Source: Deltaproteobacteria bacterium
GTDB lineage: Bacteria; Myxococcota_A; Polyangia; JAAYKL01
Length of the DNA: 54,886 nt
Reading direction: 5' to 3'
Assembly (NCBI GenBank): GCA_016935665.1
Contig: JAFGQN010000109.1
Location: forward strand, 1 to 54,886
The notes under the pieces are model-generated. The model was not told the origin of the DNA and did not search any database. It saw only the letters and a program-made list of their open reading frames with translations. Shown here in pieces: positions 45,195-53,729 of this stretch; position 1 is the first letter of the stretch; each line of letters starts with the position of its first letter. The translations under genes and the position numbers were made by a program.

Positions 45195-46796
45195 ATGATG
45201 AAAGATTCAATTAACTTTGGTTTGTTGCTCTATATGCTATTGGTGGCGATACTTGCCATGGGATGCGGCAGCGATCCAAACGAGGGTGGAGAAAGCGACG
45301 CGGATTCGGATGGCGATGGCGATGGCGATTCCGATACCGACGGCGATTCCGATACCGATGGCGATTCCGATACCGATGGCGATTCCGATACCGATGGCGA
45401 TTCCGACAGCGATGGCGATTCCGACAGCGATGGTGATTCCGACAGCGATGGCGGGTTGTGCAAAGCGCCCAACGAATGCCACGGCGACTGTTCGCGGTAT
45501 CCCGACGCGGTTCAAGTGGATGGAATTTGCGAAGGTGCCGATGAAGGCGACATGTGCTGCGATATGAACCCCAGTGGTTCGGATGGAGATACGGATAGTG
45601 ACGGTGATACAGATAGTGATGGCGACACAGACAGCGACGGAGACACAGACAGCGACGGAGACGTTGAGTGCACCCTGCCCGATTTCCCCGCTCTGGACAG
45701 TCTGCCCAAAAACGATAAACTTCCCGATCCGTTTACATTTTTTGACGGCACAAAGGTGACCACCAAAGCACAGTGGGAATGCCGCCGCAGAGAAATACAG
45801 GCGATGGCGGCCCACTACATTTACGGCCCGTATCCATTCGAACCAGATGAAACCACCGGAACCGTGTCTGGCAATACAATTAACATCACTTGCAAGGAAG
45901 GCTCAAAAACAGAGACTTTCACAGCGACAATCGGCAGTGGTTCAGGCGATATTCTAAACGTTAATCTGGGGATGGGGTCAATTTTGCCCAATGGTAAAGC
46001 GCTATCATTTGGAAACGGTTTCGAAGGCAAAATAAAAAGCCTGTTTGGTTTATCCGGGGATATGAACACAAACGTCGCCACCGGCTGGATGGTTGACAGG
46101 GTGATTGATGTGCTGGAACAAAACCCGGATAGCGGATATGATCCTGAAAAACTGGCGGTATCGGGATGTTCCGGATGTGGAAAAGGGGCTTTCCTGGTGG
46201 GTGTCTTCAGTCGTATACCAATGACTGTTATCGTTGAGTCGGGCGGGGGTGGCGCCGCCAGTCTGAGACAGGCGGAGTGGTTCCGGCACGGTGATGGTAA
46301 ATCCACCTGGCAGTGCTCAGATGCCCTGCCTCAAAGCATTGATAACCTCGAAAACGACGGTATATGCGGACCATGGGTGACCAGCGTGGCGGCCCCACTG
46401 CGTTCAAATCCCGCCAAGGTATATAACCTCCCCTTCGATCAACATTTGCTTCTGGCAACTATTGCGCCGCGATATTTGGTGCATTTTACAAATGCCAACG
46501 GTACAAATTCATGGTGCCACCTCGGCGGAACCTGTGAAGCGCTCTCCGCATGGGCCGCAGCACCGGTATGGAAAGCACTTGGCGTAGAAGACAACATGGC
46601 GTTTGAAATGTACAGCGGCGGTCACTGCGGCGTCGGCGATACCGGCATTGCAGCCGCCATGTTCAAACGCGCATTCGATGGCGATACCAGTGGAAAAACA
46701 GGCGGCGTGAAGATCATGGACAATGGTGTTCAACAACCGGTCAGCGAATGGAAAAGCATGTGGATTGACTGGGATATGGATACGGTGCTGAAGTAA
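45195..46796 (+). CDS. CE15-like glucuronoyl esterase lipoprotein with Asp/Ser/Gly linkers
   Basis: A 533-aa lipoprotein (signal peptide with lipobox LAMGC; AAAGGAAAC before the ATG). Two D-S/T-D-G repeat linkers (about residues 32-90 and 128-156) flank a small Cys-rich module (CKAPNECHGDC...GDMCCDM) that resembles a carbohydrate-binding region. The catalytic part starts near residue 156 and resembles the CE15 glucuronoyl esterase family: SGCSGCGKGAF with nucleophile Ser326, VESGGGGAASLRQAEW, HLLLATIAPRYL, and SGGHCG with presumed His477. CE15 enzymes cleave ester bonds between glucuronoxylan and lignin. The usual GCSRxGKGA has Gly for Arg here, and this Arg helps the oxyanion hole in known enzymes, so activity may differ. 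Probably on the cell surface. Confidence 0.8.
   Translation: MMKDSINFGLLLYMLLVAILAMGCGSDPNEGGESDADSDGDGDGDSDTDGDSDTDGDSDTDGDSDTDGDSDSDGDSDSDGDSDSDGGLCKAPNECHGDCSRYPDAVQVDGICEGADEGDMCCDMNPSGSDGDTDSDGDTDSDGDTDSDGDTDSDGDVECTLPDFPALDSLPKNDKLPDPFTFFDGTKVTTKAQWECRRREIQAMAAHYIYGPYPFEPDETTGTVSGNTINITCKEGSKTETFTATIGSGSGDILNVNLGMGSILPNGKALSFGNGFEGKIKSLFGLSGDMNTNVATGWMVDRVIDVLEQNPDSGYDPEKLAVSGCSGCGKGAFLVGVFSRIPMTVIVESGGGGAASLRQAEWFRHGDGKSTWQCSDALPQSIDNLENDGICGPWVTSVAAPLRSNPAKVYNLPFDQHLLLATIAPRYLVHFTNANGTNSWCHLGGTCEALSAWAAAPVWKALGVEDNMAFEMYSGGHCGVGDTGIAAAMFKRAFDGDTSGKTGGVKIMDNGVQQPVSEWKSMWIDWDMDTVLK
45327..45452. repeat. 18-bp coding tandem repeat (GDSDTD/GDSDSD linker)
   Basis: Seven units of 18 bp, each close to GATTCCGATACCGATGGC, in frame with the esterase gene. 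A second, more diverged set of the same period (GACACAGACAGCGACGGA type) runs from about 45586 to 45662. The copies encode Asp/Ser/Thr/Gly linker hexapeptides. Confidence 0.9.
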
Positions 46797-47044
46797 TTCT
46801 GTTCGCTGGCCACAACCGGGCCAATGCTGAAAAAACGATTCCGGGTGGTTTGCAGCAGGGAGTAATGCACGGATTTCAAAATGTCCGCATCCTTACGCAC
46901 TCGCCTGGCAACAGAGCGTGTCAAGCGCGAAAATTCCAGTTGTGTGCTCCTTAACTCTCAAGCAAATTTTGAAGAAACAAAGACTGTTTTGCGCAGACAA
47001 AACTCCGGTCCCGAGATAATGGGAGTGCGGGTATGCGTACCCAG
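46797..47044. other. Intergenic region
   Basis: Between the convergent esterase and DTW-domain genes. A weak stem TGGCC/GGCCA near 46806 is present without a T-tract. No gene seen. Confidence 0.35.
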
Positions 47045-47662
47045 CTAATCTGCGACGTCACCTATCGGTTTGGTGCCCCGGAGTTTATGCGTTCTTCGAA
47101 CCATCCGGTTAAACAGGGCATCCATTGATTTTTGCATATCCGGTGATTCAATAATGCCCAGAGCACGAGAGATTGCTTCAAAAGTGGCGAGACCTTCTTC
47201 ATGAGGCTCATGGCGCAACCCCCAACCGGTCGGTTGTCCTTTGGGCAGGACAACGTTAATGGCATCCTTCATTCCTGGAATTCGTCGGCTCATTCTCGAC
47301 GCCTGTCCCCAGTTTCCATCGGGTACAATCAGCGTCACAGGACGATTGTCGGAGTTTACGAATGCGTCATTTAAAATTTGTGCGCCAGGTCTGGGAAAGA
47401 GGCATAGAACGCGGCGGTTTTCGGTCAGCTGTTCTCGCAAATGCAACGGTTGCTCCCGATGACCGTGAATGAGCAGTTCGCTATTGGGGAGACACTCAAG
47501 AGCCAATGGGCCAGTGGCGGAAATTTTCACAAATTCACGTTTGTGCATTACCAGCACCACTTTAGTGGCAACCTCAATGGTGGGAATGTGTGCACAGACG
47601 CATAATTCCAGGTGCATTCTGCAGCGACAACATCGTTGTATCAAAGAAGAAATTCGTCCCAT
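47045..47662 (-). CDS. DTW-domain protein (tRNA-uridine aminocarboxypropyltransferase family)
   Basis: About 205 aa from ATG 47662; a GTG two codons earlier is the alternative start. Zinc-type cysteines CCRCRMHLELCVC at residues 11-23 are followed by IP, then the LxMHxREFxK block, and the family signature as DGNWGQASRM (usually DTWxxA/QA) near residue 115. The C-terminus has RHEPHEEGLATFEAISRAL, typical of DTW proteins. The family transfers the aminocarboxypropyl group of S-adenosylmethionine to uridine in tRNA (acp3U, TapT/DTWD1/DTWD2). The Asp-Gly-Asn-Trp variant keeps Asp and Trp. Cytoplasmic; monocistronic. Confidence 0.85.
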   Translation of the reverse strand: MGRISSLIQRCCRCRMHLELCVCAHIPTIEVATKVVLVMHKREFVKISATGPLALECLPNSELLIHGHREQPLHLREQLTENRRVLCLFPRPGAQILNDAFVNSDNRPVTLIVPDGNWGQASRMSRRIPGMKDAINVVLPKGQPTGWGLRHEPHEEGLATFEAISRALGIIESPDMQKSMDALFNRMVRRTHKLRGTKPIGDVAD

Positions 47663-48002
47663 GAGCACAACTACACCATTTTGAAACCAAACAACATATT
47701 AATTTTTCCAGGGACTGCATGAGTCCGCCGTGAGTAAACCCTGTATACCAGGAATGTTCCCGTTTTTCGCTTTTTACAAATTTGCTTTTTTTAGTGCTGA
47801 TTTTCGCACTCTTTAGACAATCCAGAGACGTCTCTTCCCAATCTTCTCCACGCTCTCTTCCCTCCTTGTGAATTCTGTTTGTAGATGCGGTGAAGAGAAG
47901 CTAAATCTGTTGCCGACATCAGTCACCTGTAATAGGATTTAGTACATAATTTAAAGGAATTGGCCAAAGCATTGATTCGCACAGTCGCCAGAAGCGCTTG
48001 TT
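47663..48002. other. Divergent intergenic region, AT-rich
   Basis: About 340 bp upstream of both the DTW gene and the lipoprotein at 48003. A stem AGTGCTGATTTTCGCACT lies near 47792-47809. No gene or clear regulatory site could be assigned. Confidence 0.4.
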
Positions 48003-49781
48003 ATGCAAATGAAACAGAATAGACCCGCTGAAACACCTCTCAAATTTTTATTTATTGCGATGCAATTGCTATGTACTCTGTACGGTTGTGCACCTTTGAC
48101 GAAAAATAAAGGTGATGACAGTGAAACCGATTCGGGCAAACGAAATAATTCGATACCTGACGACACTGCCATTGCCGACATGGACAGTCTCTCTGATTCA
48201 GCCACTGTCAGTGATACGAACAAATGGGATGGCATCAGCACCGATAAGATTGCGCCTACAAATGACAGCGATACACACAATTGTATAGACAGTTTAAAAG
48301 ATTGTACTGATTTCGGTTCCGGTAACGATTCTGAAGCGGACAGCAAGAGTGATTTTCTCGAAGACGTCGATACCGAATCAGACCCAACAGTTGAGGTTGA
48401 AATTGACTCAAATACCGACAGCGATACAGCTTTGGACGTGGTGACCCAATATGACCCTGTTGTGTATCATGACAGTATCGCCGAGGAAGTCAGACTGCCT
48501 CTCAATCTTTCAGTGGTTCTCGAGCTGGATTGCGAAACAGGGCAATGCCCCGAAAAATTTACCAGTCAAATAGTTTTCACGCGAGATGACTTTGGCAATG
48601 AATTGGATTTTGATCTGATGTTACCGAAGCAAATCAGTATCTCAAATGAATTGCACAAAAGCAACTGTTCAGAATCAACCTGCGTATACGAAACTGTGGG
48701 AGACATCTCTTTGGAAGATCACGAAGCGCTCGCATCCCTCGGCAAAGTGAATCATCAATCATATTGGAATGGTAACGCCCGCGAGATTGCATTCCGGATT
48801 TCGGGGCGTGCCTTGAGCGTGTCAATACTCTGGATGGACGTCGCAGTTGAATATCCCGAGTTTGAGCAAGAGGGTATTGAAACGGAGCGTTCCATTATTT
48901 TTGCTGGTCGTCCAGGAAGAGAACCTGTGCCTTTAAGTGTTGAATGTGAAAAGGATAACTGTGAAAACGTATCTGTTGATCTGGATTTGTATTCGTGGAA
49001 AACCAGAGCTTGCTCGCTATGTCACCAATTGGTTCAATGGAATCTGACAGGTGCAGATGGGAAACCGTATCCGGAGTGCAGCATGCGTACCGCGTGGAAC
49101 ATCGTTTCAAACGAAGCGCTTACCGCGACTAAACGACTTGACGTGTGCAGCACCTTTATGAGCCAAACTCATAAACGGTGGATCCGCGAATTTATATATG
49201 ACATTGGAAAATCCGGCACAGATGCTTATGCCCCCAATAGCGCAATCTACGGCATTGTTCCCAAATACGGAGATACTTATACATTAAGTGCCGCGACAAC
49301 AGCATGGTACTATGCCACCTATGCAAAGTTCGCAGAAACTCAGGTTGCCAAAGACTTTTATTTGAATGAAATTGCCGAAGCAGAACATTGGGGAGAACTG
49401 TTCCACCTGTTCAGTCAGGCCCATCGACTATTCTGCTACGAACCATCCGAGAACAAATGGCGTCTGTTCACATGGCCATCGTCAATGCATCCGGAAGATG
49501 CATCCTTTAAAGAAAAAACCATTTCCAATGCAATACCCGCGATTCAACCAACATCGGGGGATGCATTTCTGCAGCTGTGGAAGGACGAACACGGTTGGCG
49601 GGGCCATACTGGAATGGTGGTTGGTTCACAAGCCGAAAATCGGGAACTTGTTTTTGTTGATGGCACTCCTGTCCTGCTGCACAAAGCCGAACTCGATATC
49701 GTCGCTGCGCCGTGGCCGCCGGATGATATAAAAGCACAGTCCCGGTTTCTCTGCATCGGTCGTATTCCAGACAATGATTAA
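48003..49781 (+). CDS. Lipoprotein of unknown function with acidic linker
   Basis: A 592-aa predicted lipoprotein: signal peptide ending in lipobox CTLYGC (Cys about 29), then about 120 residues of Asp/Ser/Thr-rich linker (DSETDSGK, SDTNKW, DSEADSKSD). A beta-rich middle domain (about 155-320) contains regularly spaced Cys pairs (ECEKDNCENV, CETGQCPEKF). The C-terminal about 270 residues have an all-purpose enzyme look: ACSLCHQLVQWNLTGADGK, WYYATYAKFAETQ, and QLWKDEHGWRGHTGMVVGS, in which Cys and His occur in the order seen in papain-like/NlpC-P60-type enzymes. I do not recognise a family. No strong ribosome binding site was found at the ATG. Confidence 0.75.
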   Translation: MQMKQNRPAETPLKFLFIAMQLLCTLYGCAPLTKNKGDDSETDSGKRNNSIPDDTAIADMDSLSDSATVSDTNKWDGISTDKIAPTNDSDTHNCIDSLKDCTDFGSGNDSEADSKSDFLEDVDTESDPTVEVEIDSNTDSDTALDVVTQYDPVVYHDSIAEEVRLPLNLSVVLELDCETGQCPEKFTSQIVFTRDDFGNELDFDLMLPKQISISNELHKSNCSESTCVYETVGDISLEDHEALASLGKVNHQSYWNGNAREIAFRISGRALSVSILWMDVAVEYPEFEQEGIETERSIIFAGRPGREPVPLSVECEKDNCENVSVDLDLYSWKTRACSLCHQLVQWNLTGADGKPYPECSMRTAWNIVSNEALTATKRLDVCSTFMSQTHKRWIREFIYDIGKSGTDAYAPNSAIYGIVPKYGDTYTLSAATTAWYYATYAKFAETQVAKDFYLNEIAEAEHWGELFHLFSQAHRLFCYEPSENKWRLFTWPSSMHPEDASFKEKTISNAIPAIQPTSGDAFLQLWKDEHGWRGHTGMVVGSQAENRELVFVDGTPVLLHKAELDIVAAPWPPDDIKAQSRFLCIGRIPDND

Positions 49782-49866
49782 TACCTTTCAGAAAAAACAT
49801 TTGGGGGACAACAGACAGTTCAGAAAGTTGCGCTATTTCACCTGATTTTGGAGTGATGTGCAAAGG

Positions 49867-50223
49867 TCAAGATGCATTTGATGTAATCATATCGGCCATT
49901 TTAACCTGCATTTCATGAAAGGTGTCAACATCCCCGACATTGCTGAAGTAAACAAAGGAACGAATAGTTCCGTCCGGATCTTCTCGAACGCTCCCCATCG
50001 CGTCACCAGAATCACGCACCCATGGCCCAGGATCCATATTCCCCCGCACAAATGTTTCATGACTATTCATGGCATCGTGCCTGAACTCAACTTTGCAAAG
50101 AGAGGTTCGACATTCGACAAAATTGATTTCAGTTCCTTCGAACTGTTGTTCGTTGAACAACCTGGTTGCAGCCTGTTCCACATTGTTTGTCCAGGAAACG
50201 TCTATCTCCTGCTGCTGAAACAT
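49867..50223 (-). CDS. Small hypothetical protein with a CRTSLCKVEF motif
   Basis: A 118-aa soluble protein. The segment NFVECRTSLCKVEFRHD recalls a motif found in the C-terminal part of larger secreted proteins in myxobacteria and relatives, where the two cysteines (CRxxxC) probably form a disulfide. No signal peptide is seen and the start has no strong ribosome binding site. It may be the surviving C-terminal part of a longer secreted protein, with the N-terminal region lost upstream. It is convergent with the lipoprotein at 48003. Confidence 0.55.
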   Translation of the reverse strand: MFQQQEIDVSWTNNVEQAATRLFNEQQFEGTEINFVECRTSLCKVEFRHDAMNSHETFVRGNMDPGPWVRDSGDAMGSVREDPDGTIRSFVYFSNVGDVDTFHEMQVKMADMITSNAS

Positions 50224-50299
50224 TTCTTATTTCCATCTTAAAACGCACGGAGTGGCCACATCACCATGGAGATGTTACTATAGGAATTAAAGCAGTGTA

Positions 50300-51025
50300 T
50301 CAGAAGAATTTGCAAATGGTAATCAGATGGGCGAGTTTTGTTGGATTGTCAACATCCAGATGGACATTCAGTTTTTCGTAGATACGAGAAAATGCTTTAT
50401 TAACGCTTTGGTTTGAGACGCCTATTCGCTTTGCCACTTCAGTTTGGCGCGGAAACCCTCTGGACCACTCATCCAGTATTTCGATCTCTCTTTTGGATAG
50501 ACCTGCGCTTTTGAACAACGTCAGTTTAGTCAGACTCTCAGGCTGAAATGGCATTGATGAAGGTAAGGACAGCACTGCGTCCACCGCCTCGCTGATTTTC
50601 AGACTGTGACTTTTTATCCAGAAATCCCGAATACCGCATCGAGCAGCGTTATAAATCATTTCGATGGATGCTTCCTCTGCCCAAAAAACAACCTCGCCGC
50701 CATAACCTCTGTATCTTGCGAAATCGATAAATGCGTGGCAGGATTTGAAATTGTCGAACACATCCGGTGAGACGATGACAAGCTCCGTTTTCTCAAGGAG
50801 CACCCCAGCAACGAGAATGTCCGGATTGTTAAAGGTTTTTACCTGGTAGTCTTCCTCTTTTTTCAGTCTGTATGCATACTTTTGAACCTTGTAATTGTCA
50901 CTATCGCAGAAAACGATCTGTCGTGTACAGGATTTGTTTTCCATCCGTTCTAAATCCACGCGTTGCCGGCATGGTCTCTTCTGGCCATTCGCACGGGAAT
51001 GCGTAAGGGAAATAGCAGTTGTCAT
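50300..51025 (-). CDS. LuxR-type response-regulator-like transcription factor
   Basis: A 241-aa regulator. The C-terminal about 65 residues are a LuxR/FixJ helix-turn-helix (LSKREIEILDEWSRGF, then EVAKRIGVSNQSVNKAFSRI). The N-terminal part (about 35-150) has the length and alternating pattern of a receiver domain (IVFCDSDNYKV..., LVIVSPDVFDNF). The usual phosphoacceptor Asp is not in a clear context, so it may be an unphosphorylated pseudo-receiver. ATG 51025 has AAGG upstream; ATG 50944 is an alternative that would start just before the receiver. No kinase gene is adjacent. It lies downstream of the caspase-like operon on the same strand. Confidence 0.8.
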   Translation of the reverse strand: MTTAISLTHSRANGQKRPCRQRVDLERMENKSCTRQIVFCDSDNYKVQKYAYRLKKEEDYQVKTFNNPDILVAGVLLEKTELVIVSPDVFDNFKSCHAFIDFARYRGYGGEVVFWAEEASIEMIYNAARCGIRDFWIKSHSLKISEAVDAVLSLPSSMPFQPESLTKLTLFKSAGLSKREIEILDEWSRGFPRQTEVAKRIGVSNQSVNKAFSRIYEKLNVHLDVDNPTKLAHLITICKFF

Positions 51026-51141
51026 TCTTAAGACCTTTCGCAGCGTTTATGGCTGGGTATGGTCTGAATTACGTTGAGGAGAATGCAATTGGCGTTTTTT
51101 TTTGAGGGGGGAGGGACGACAATCCAAAAAAGGAACCAGGT

Positions 51142-52860
51142 TCAGAATTTCAAGGTGTAATTCAACTGGACCGCAGTGTTGAAATTGGTGCCCAGCGCAA
51201 TGGGGGGCGGTGACACGTTCGGTCTGTTTTTGGGCCAAACAACAATCGCTGCGGTAATCGCAATTGGTACCAGGGCACCGGCAATCCAGGCGGATGTTCC
51301 GTATTTCTGATACTCTGAATTACGTATTTTCTCGGTTTTTTCGACCGAAGTACTATAGAATTGGTCTTTGGCGTGCAGGCTGAGGATGGCAAATGCGGCG
51401 GCCAGCCCACCGCTCACCGCTGCAAAAGCAAACAATGAAGTTGACCAAATCTTTTTTTGGCGAATGGAATCCCGCTCAGCAAATTTGCGAACAGAATCTC
51501 TCTCAGCAAAATTGGCATTTTCTGTTTTTACCAGATCTGTCTGCAATTGGGAGGAATGAAATGCTACAGGAATGAGTGCACTGCTGTCAATGATGCCTTT
51601 ATAATATTCGGGGCTATAGGCCGAGGAAAACAGTCCTTTGGTAAGTGAGGTCTCAATACTCCCCCTGGTTGCTGTTTCTTTTGTAGCAAAAACCATGTTT
51701 CCAATGTTGTACTCATGGTTTTCATCAAGCGTCAAAACAGACTCCCTATCTTCTGAGTAGACAAATATTGGTTGATTCGCAGGTACCCAAAAACGGGTGT
51801 TTGAAATGCCCCGCAGGTGACCGTCAGCAAACCGTTGACCATTTTCCAATTCCACATAAAAATGGCTGAGTCGAGACATATCCCCGGTTAAAAATGCCGC
51901 ATTTGAAATGTCGGAAATGTCAACAATCGGCTCATTCTGATTTCTGTCCGGGGGGGTTGCCACTACGTCCACTCTGGCAAATTCCTTTTCGACAGAGCGA
52001 TTTGCCGCAACGGTGAACGCATACAGTTCACTATACGCGATTTCGCCATCGCCATTAATGTCCGCCAAACCAGACAGCCCCGAGAGAACCACATGCGTAA
52101 ACACACCGGATTCCAACCTGGACCATTCGTGAGACTGCTGGGAAGTCGACGACGACAGGAATATTCCCAATCCCGGATATCGGGATGGATCTACTGGTGT
52201 AACTTTCAGTTGTTCCTCCTGAGAAAGAATCTCCCGTGTGGCATCGGCTTCGTTATCAAACAGACCACGGCTACCAACGACGCCTTCGGCGTAGCAGGCG
52301 TCTATCAACAGATGAACGAAGTCGGCGTTGAGTGGACCAATTATCTGCGAGTATAGTGCGTCCCTGGTCAGGTGCCCATCCACCAGCAACAAACCAGGAA
52401 CACCTCTGCTGTCCTGAGCGCCGTGACCACTGAAATACAGATATACCGTTGATTTGATTCCAGAAGCAGTGTCGCTGGCAATTATTTTTTTCAATTTTTC
52501 AACTGTCCGTGCGAGGTGATTCAGCGTAGGCATTTCGGTTTTATCAACGATTTCGGGATATCGGCGCTGCGTCGTTTCATCGGCCACGGTTAGCAGCCAC
52601 ACTTTTGACGCGATTCGGGATAGAAACATAAACATGCGAATCGCATCGTCATCGGCATAACGCAGCAATTGAAGAGTATCCCGCTGGTACTCGCCGGGAG
52701 AATTATTGCCTACAATGATCGCATATCGATGTTCTGCCTTTGCAGCACGTCCCGTCGCGGAATGAAAAAGCACAAAAAAAAGGACGCATACACAAACAAA
52801 AATGTGCGTTTGAGTCGCTGCGACTTTAAATTTACGTTTATGATTATTGGTCTTCCACAT
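51142..52860 (-). CDS. Secreted or periplasmic caspase-like (C14) protease with C-terminal membrane spans
   Basis: About 572 aa from ATG 52860; TTG 52863 is also possible. A signal-anchor or signal peptide (about 18-42) precedes a peptidase C14 domain: RYAIIVGNN at the start, catalytic His146 in YFSGHGAQ and Cys189 in LIDACYAEG, giving the usual His-Cys dyad. An EF-hand-like loop DINGDGEIAYSEL follows near residue 270. The second half has a beta-rich domain, two hydrophobic spans near 480-540 and a C-terminal segment ending NYTLKF, which resembles outer-membrane beta-strand ends. It overlaps the 3' end of the preceding membrane-protein gene by 17 bp, so the two are co-translated. Bacterial caspase homologues act in signalling or cell death; here the partners suggest regulation by the sigma factor. 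Confidence 0.85.
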   Translation of the reverse strand: MWKTNNHKRKFKVAATQTHIFVCVCVLFFVLFHSATGRAAKAEHRYAIIVGNNSPGEYQRDTLQLLRYADDDAIRMFMFLSRIASKVWLLTVADETTQRRYPEIVDKTEMPTLNHLARTVEKLKKIIASDTASGIKSTVYLYFSGHGAQDSRGVPGLLLVDGHLTRDALYSQIIGPLNADFVHLLIDACYAEGVVGSRGLFDNEADATREILSQEEQLKVTPVDPSRYPGLGIFLSSSTSQQSHEWSRLESGVFTHVVLSGLSGLADINGDGEIAYSELYAFTVAANRSVEKEFARVDVVATPPDRNQNEPIVDISDISNAAFLTGDMSRLSHFYVELENGQRFADGHLRGISNTRFWVPANQPIFVYSEDRESVLTLDENHEYNIGNMVFATKETATRGSIETSLTKGLFSSAYSPEYYKGIIDSSALIPVAFHSSQLQTDLVKTENANFAERDSVRKFAERDSIRQKKIWSTSLFAFAAVSGGLAAAFAILSLHAKDQFYSTSVEKTEKIRNSEYQKYGTSAWIAGALVPIAITAAIVVWPKNRPNVSPPPIALGTNFNTAVQLNYTLKF

Positions 52861-53644
52861 CAATTTTAACCCGGGAAATTCTGGTGCGAGTCCCGGGACC
52901 CTTTAGGGTTGTGCGTACTGTGGTCTCCTGTTGCGCACTCGCCAATACCAATGTCTTAATTTCATCACGATTCATGGCGTAGTCGCCGAGGATACCGACA
53001 ATCTCGTAAATTCCCGGGGAATACAGGTCATCCAGTACAATGGCTTCGGATAATATTTTGTCATGTTGCGATACGGCGATACTCTTCTCACCCATCTGTC
53101 CCGGAAACATCCAGATCACAAGCGCGTCGGATTTGCGAATGGCAAAAGCCGAGAAATAAGAATCCACTGCAATGTCTCTGAATGAAAAAGTCAGTCTGCT
53201 GCCCTGGACACAGCCGGTTTCACTGTCTTCATTCAGACAGCGCACTTCAAAAAAGGATACCAGCGGTCCTCCACTTTTAGATGTGAACGCGGGTATCTCA
53301 CCGCTTCCGCTGAATCGCAGCCATAAAAAGCATCCCAGCGCGCACAACATCACCAATGCCCCAATCGCGGAGAGTCGGCGAATTCCGGTGAAACGTGAAA
53401 CATGCAGAATTCCGGTATGTGCACGATCCGCTTCAGACAAACGTTGAAGAACATTCTCAAGCACCTGCTCTTTTTCCTGTATTGTCACATCATTCCTCTG
53501 AGAGAGAAGACGCGCGACAAAATTATTATCCGTCCTTCCGTAGCGGTTGTTTAATTTCGAAAACAGACTCCGTTTTCTGTATATTTCTTTGATTCGTTTC
53601 ATAAAACTTTCCGGGTCAGCCACTATTACGACTGCACGTTCCAT
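52844..53644 (-). CDS. Membrane protein of the sigma-caspase operon, possible anti-sigma factor
   Basis: A 266-aa protein with one membrane span (about residues 90-112, LSAIGALVMLCALGCFLWL). The N-terminal cytoplasmic part of about 88 residues is charged and helical, in the position and size of an anti-sigma domain, but no zinc-binding ZAS motif (HxxxCxxC) is visible. The C-terminal periplasmic domain is beta-rich and resembles DUF4384-type modules (FRDIAVDSYFSAFAI, IWMFPG). Start at ATG 53644 or at ATG 53602, which has GGAAAG in front. It lies between the sigma gene (85 bp away) and the caspase gene. A role in transmitting an envelope signal is inferred from context only. Confidence 0.65.
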   Translation of the reverse strand: MERAVVIVADPESFMKRIKEIYRKRSLFSKLNNRYGRTDNNFVARLLSQRNDVTIQEKEQVLENVLQRLSEADRAHTGILHVSRFTGIRRLSAIGALVMLCALGCFLWLRFSGSGEIPAFTSKSGGPLVSFFEVRCLNEDSETGCVQGSRLTFSFRDIAVDSYFSAFAIRKSDALVIWMFPGQMGEKSIAVSQHDKILSEAIVLDDLYSPGIYEIVGILGDYAMNRDEIKTLVLASAQQETTVRTTLKGPGTRTRISRVKIDVEDQ

Positions 53645-53729
53645 TTTGGCGGAAAAAAATAATCACCGCTGGAAATTGTTTTCTTAAAGTCGGTCATACT
53701 CCCAAAATCCCAGACATTCAGAAGCCGAA

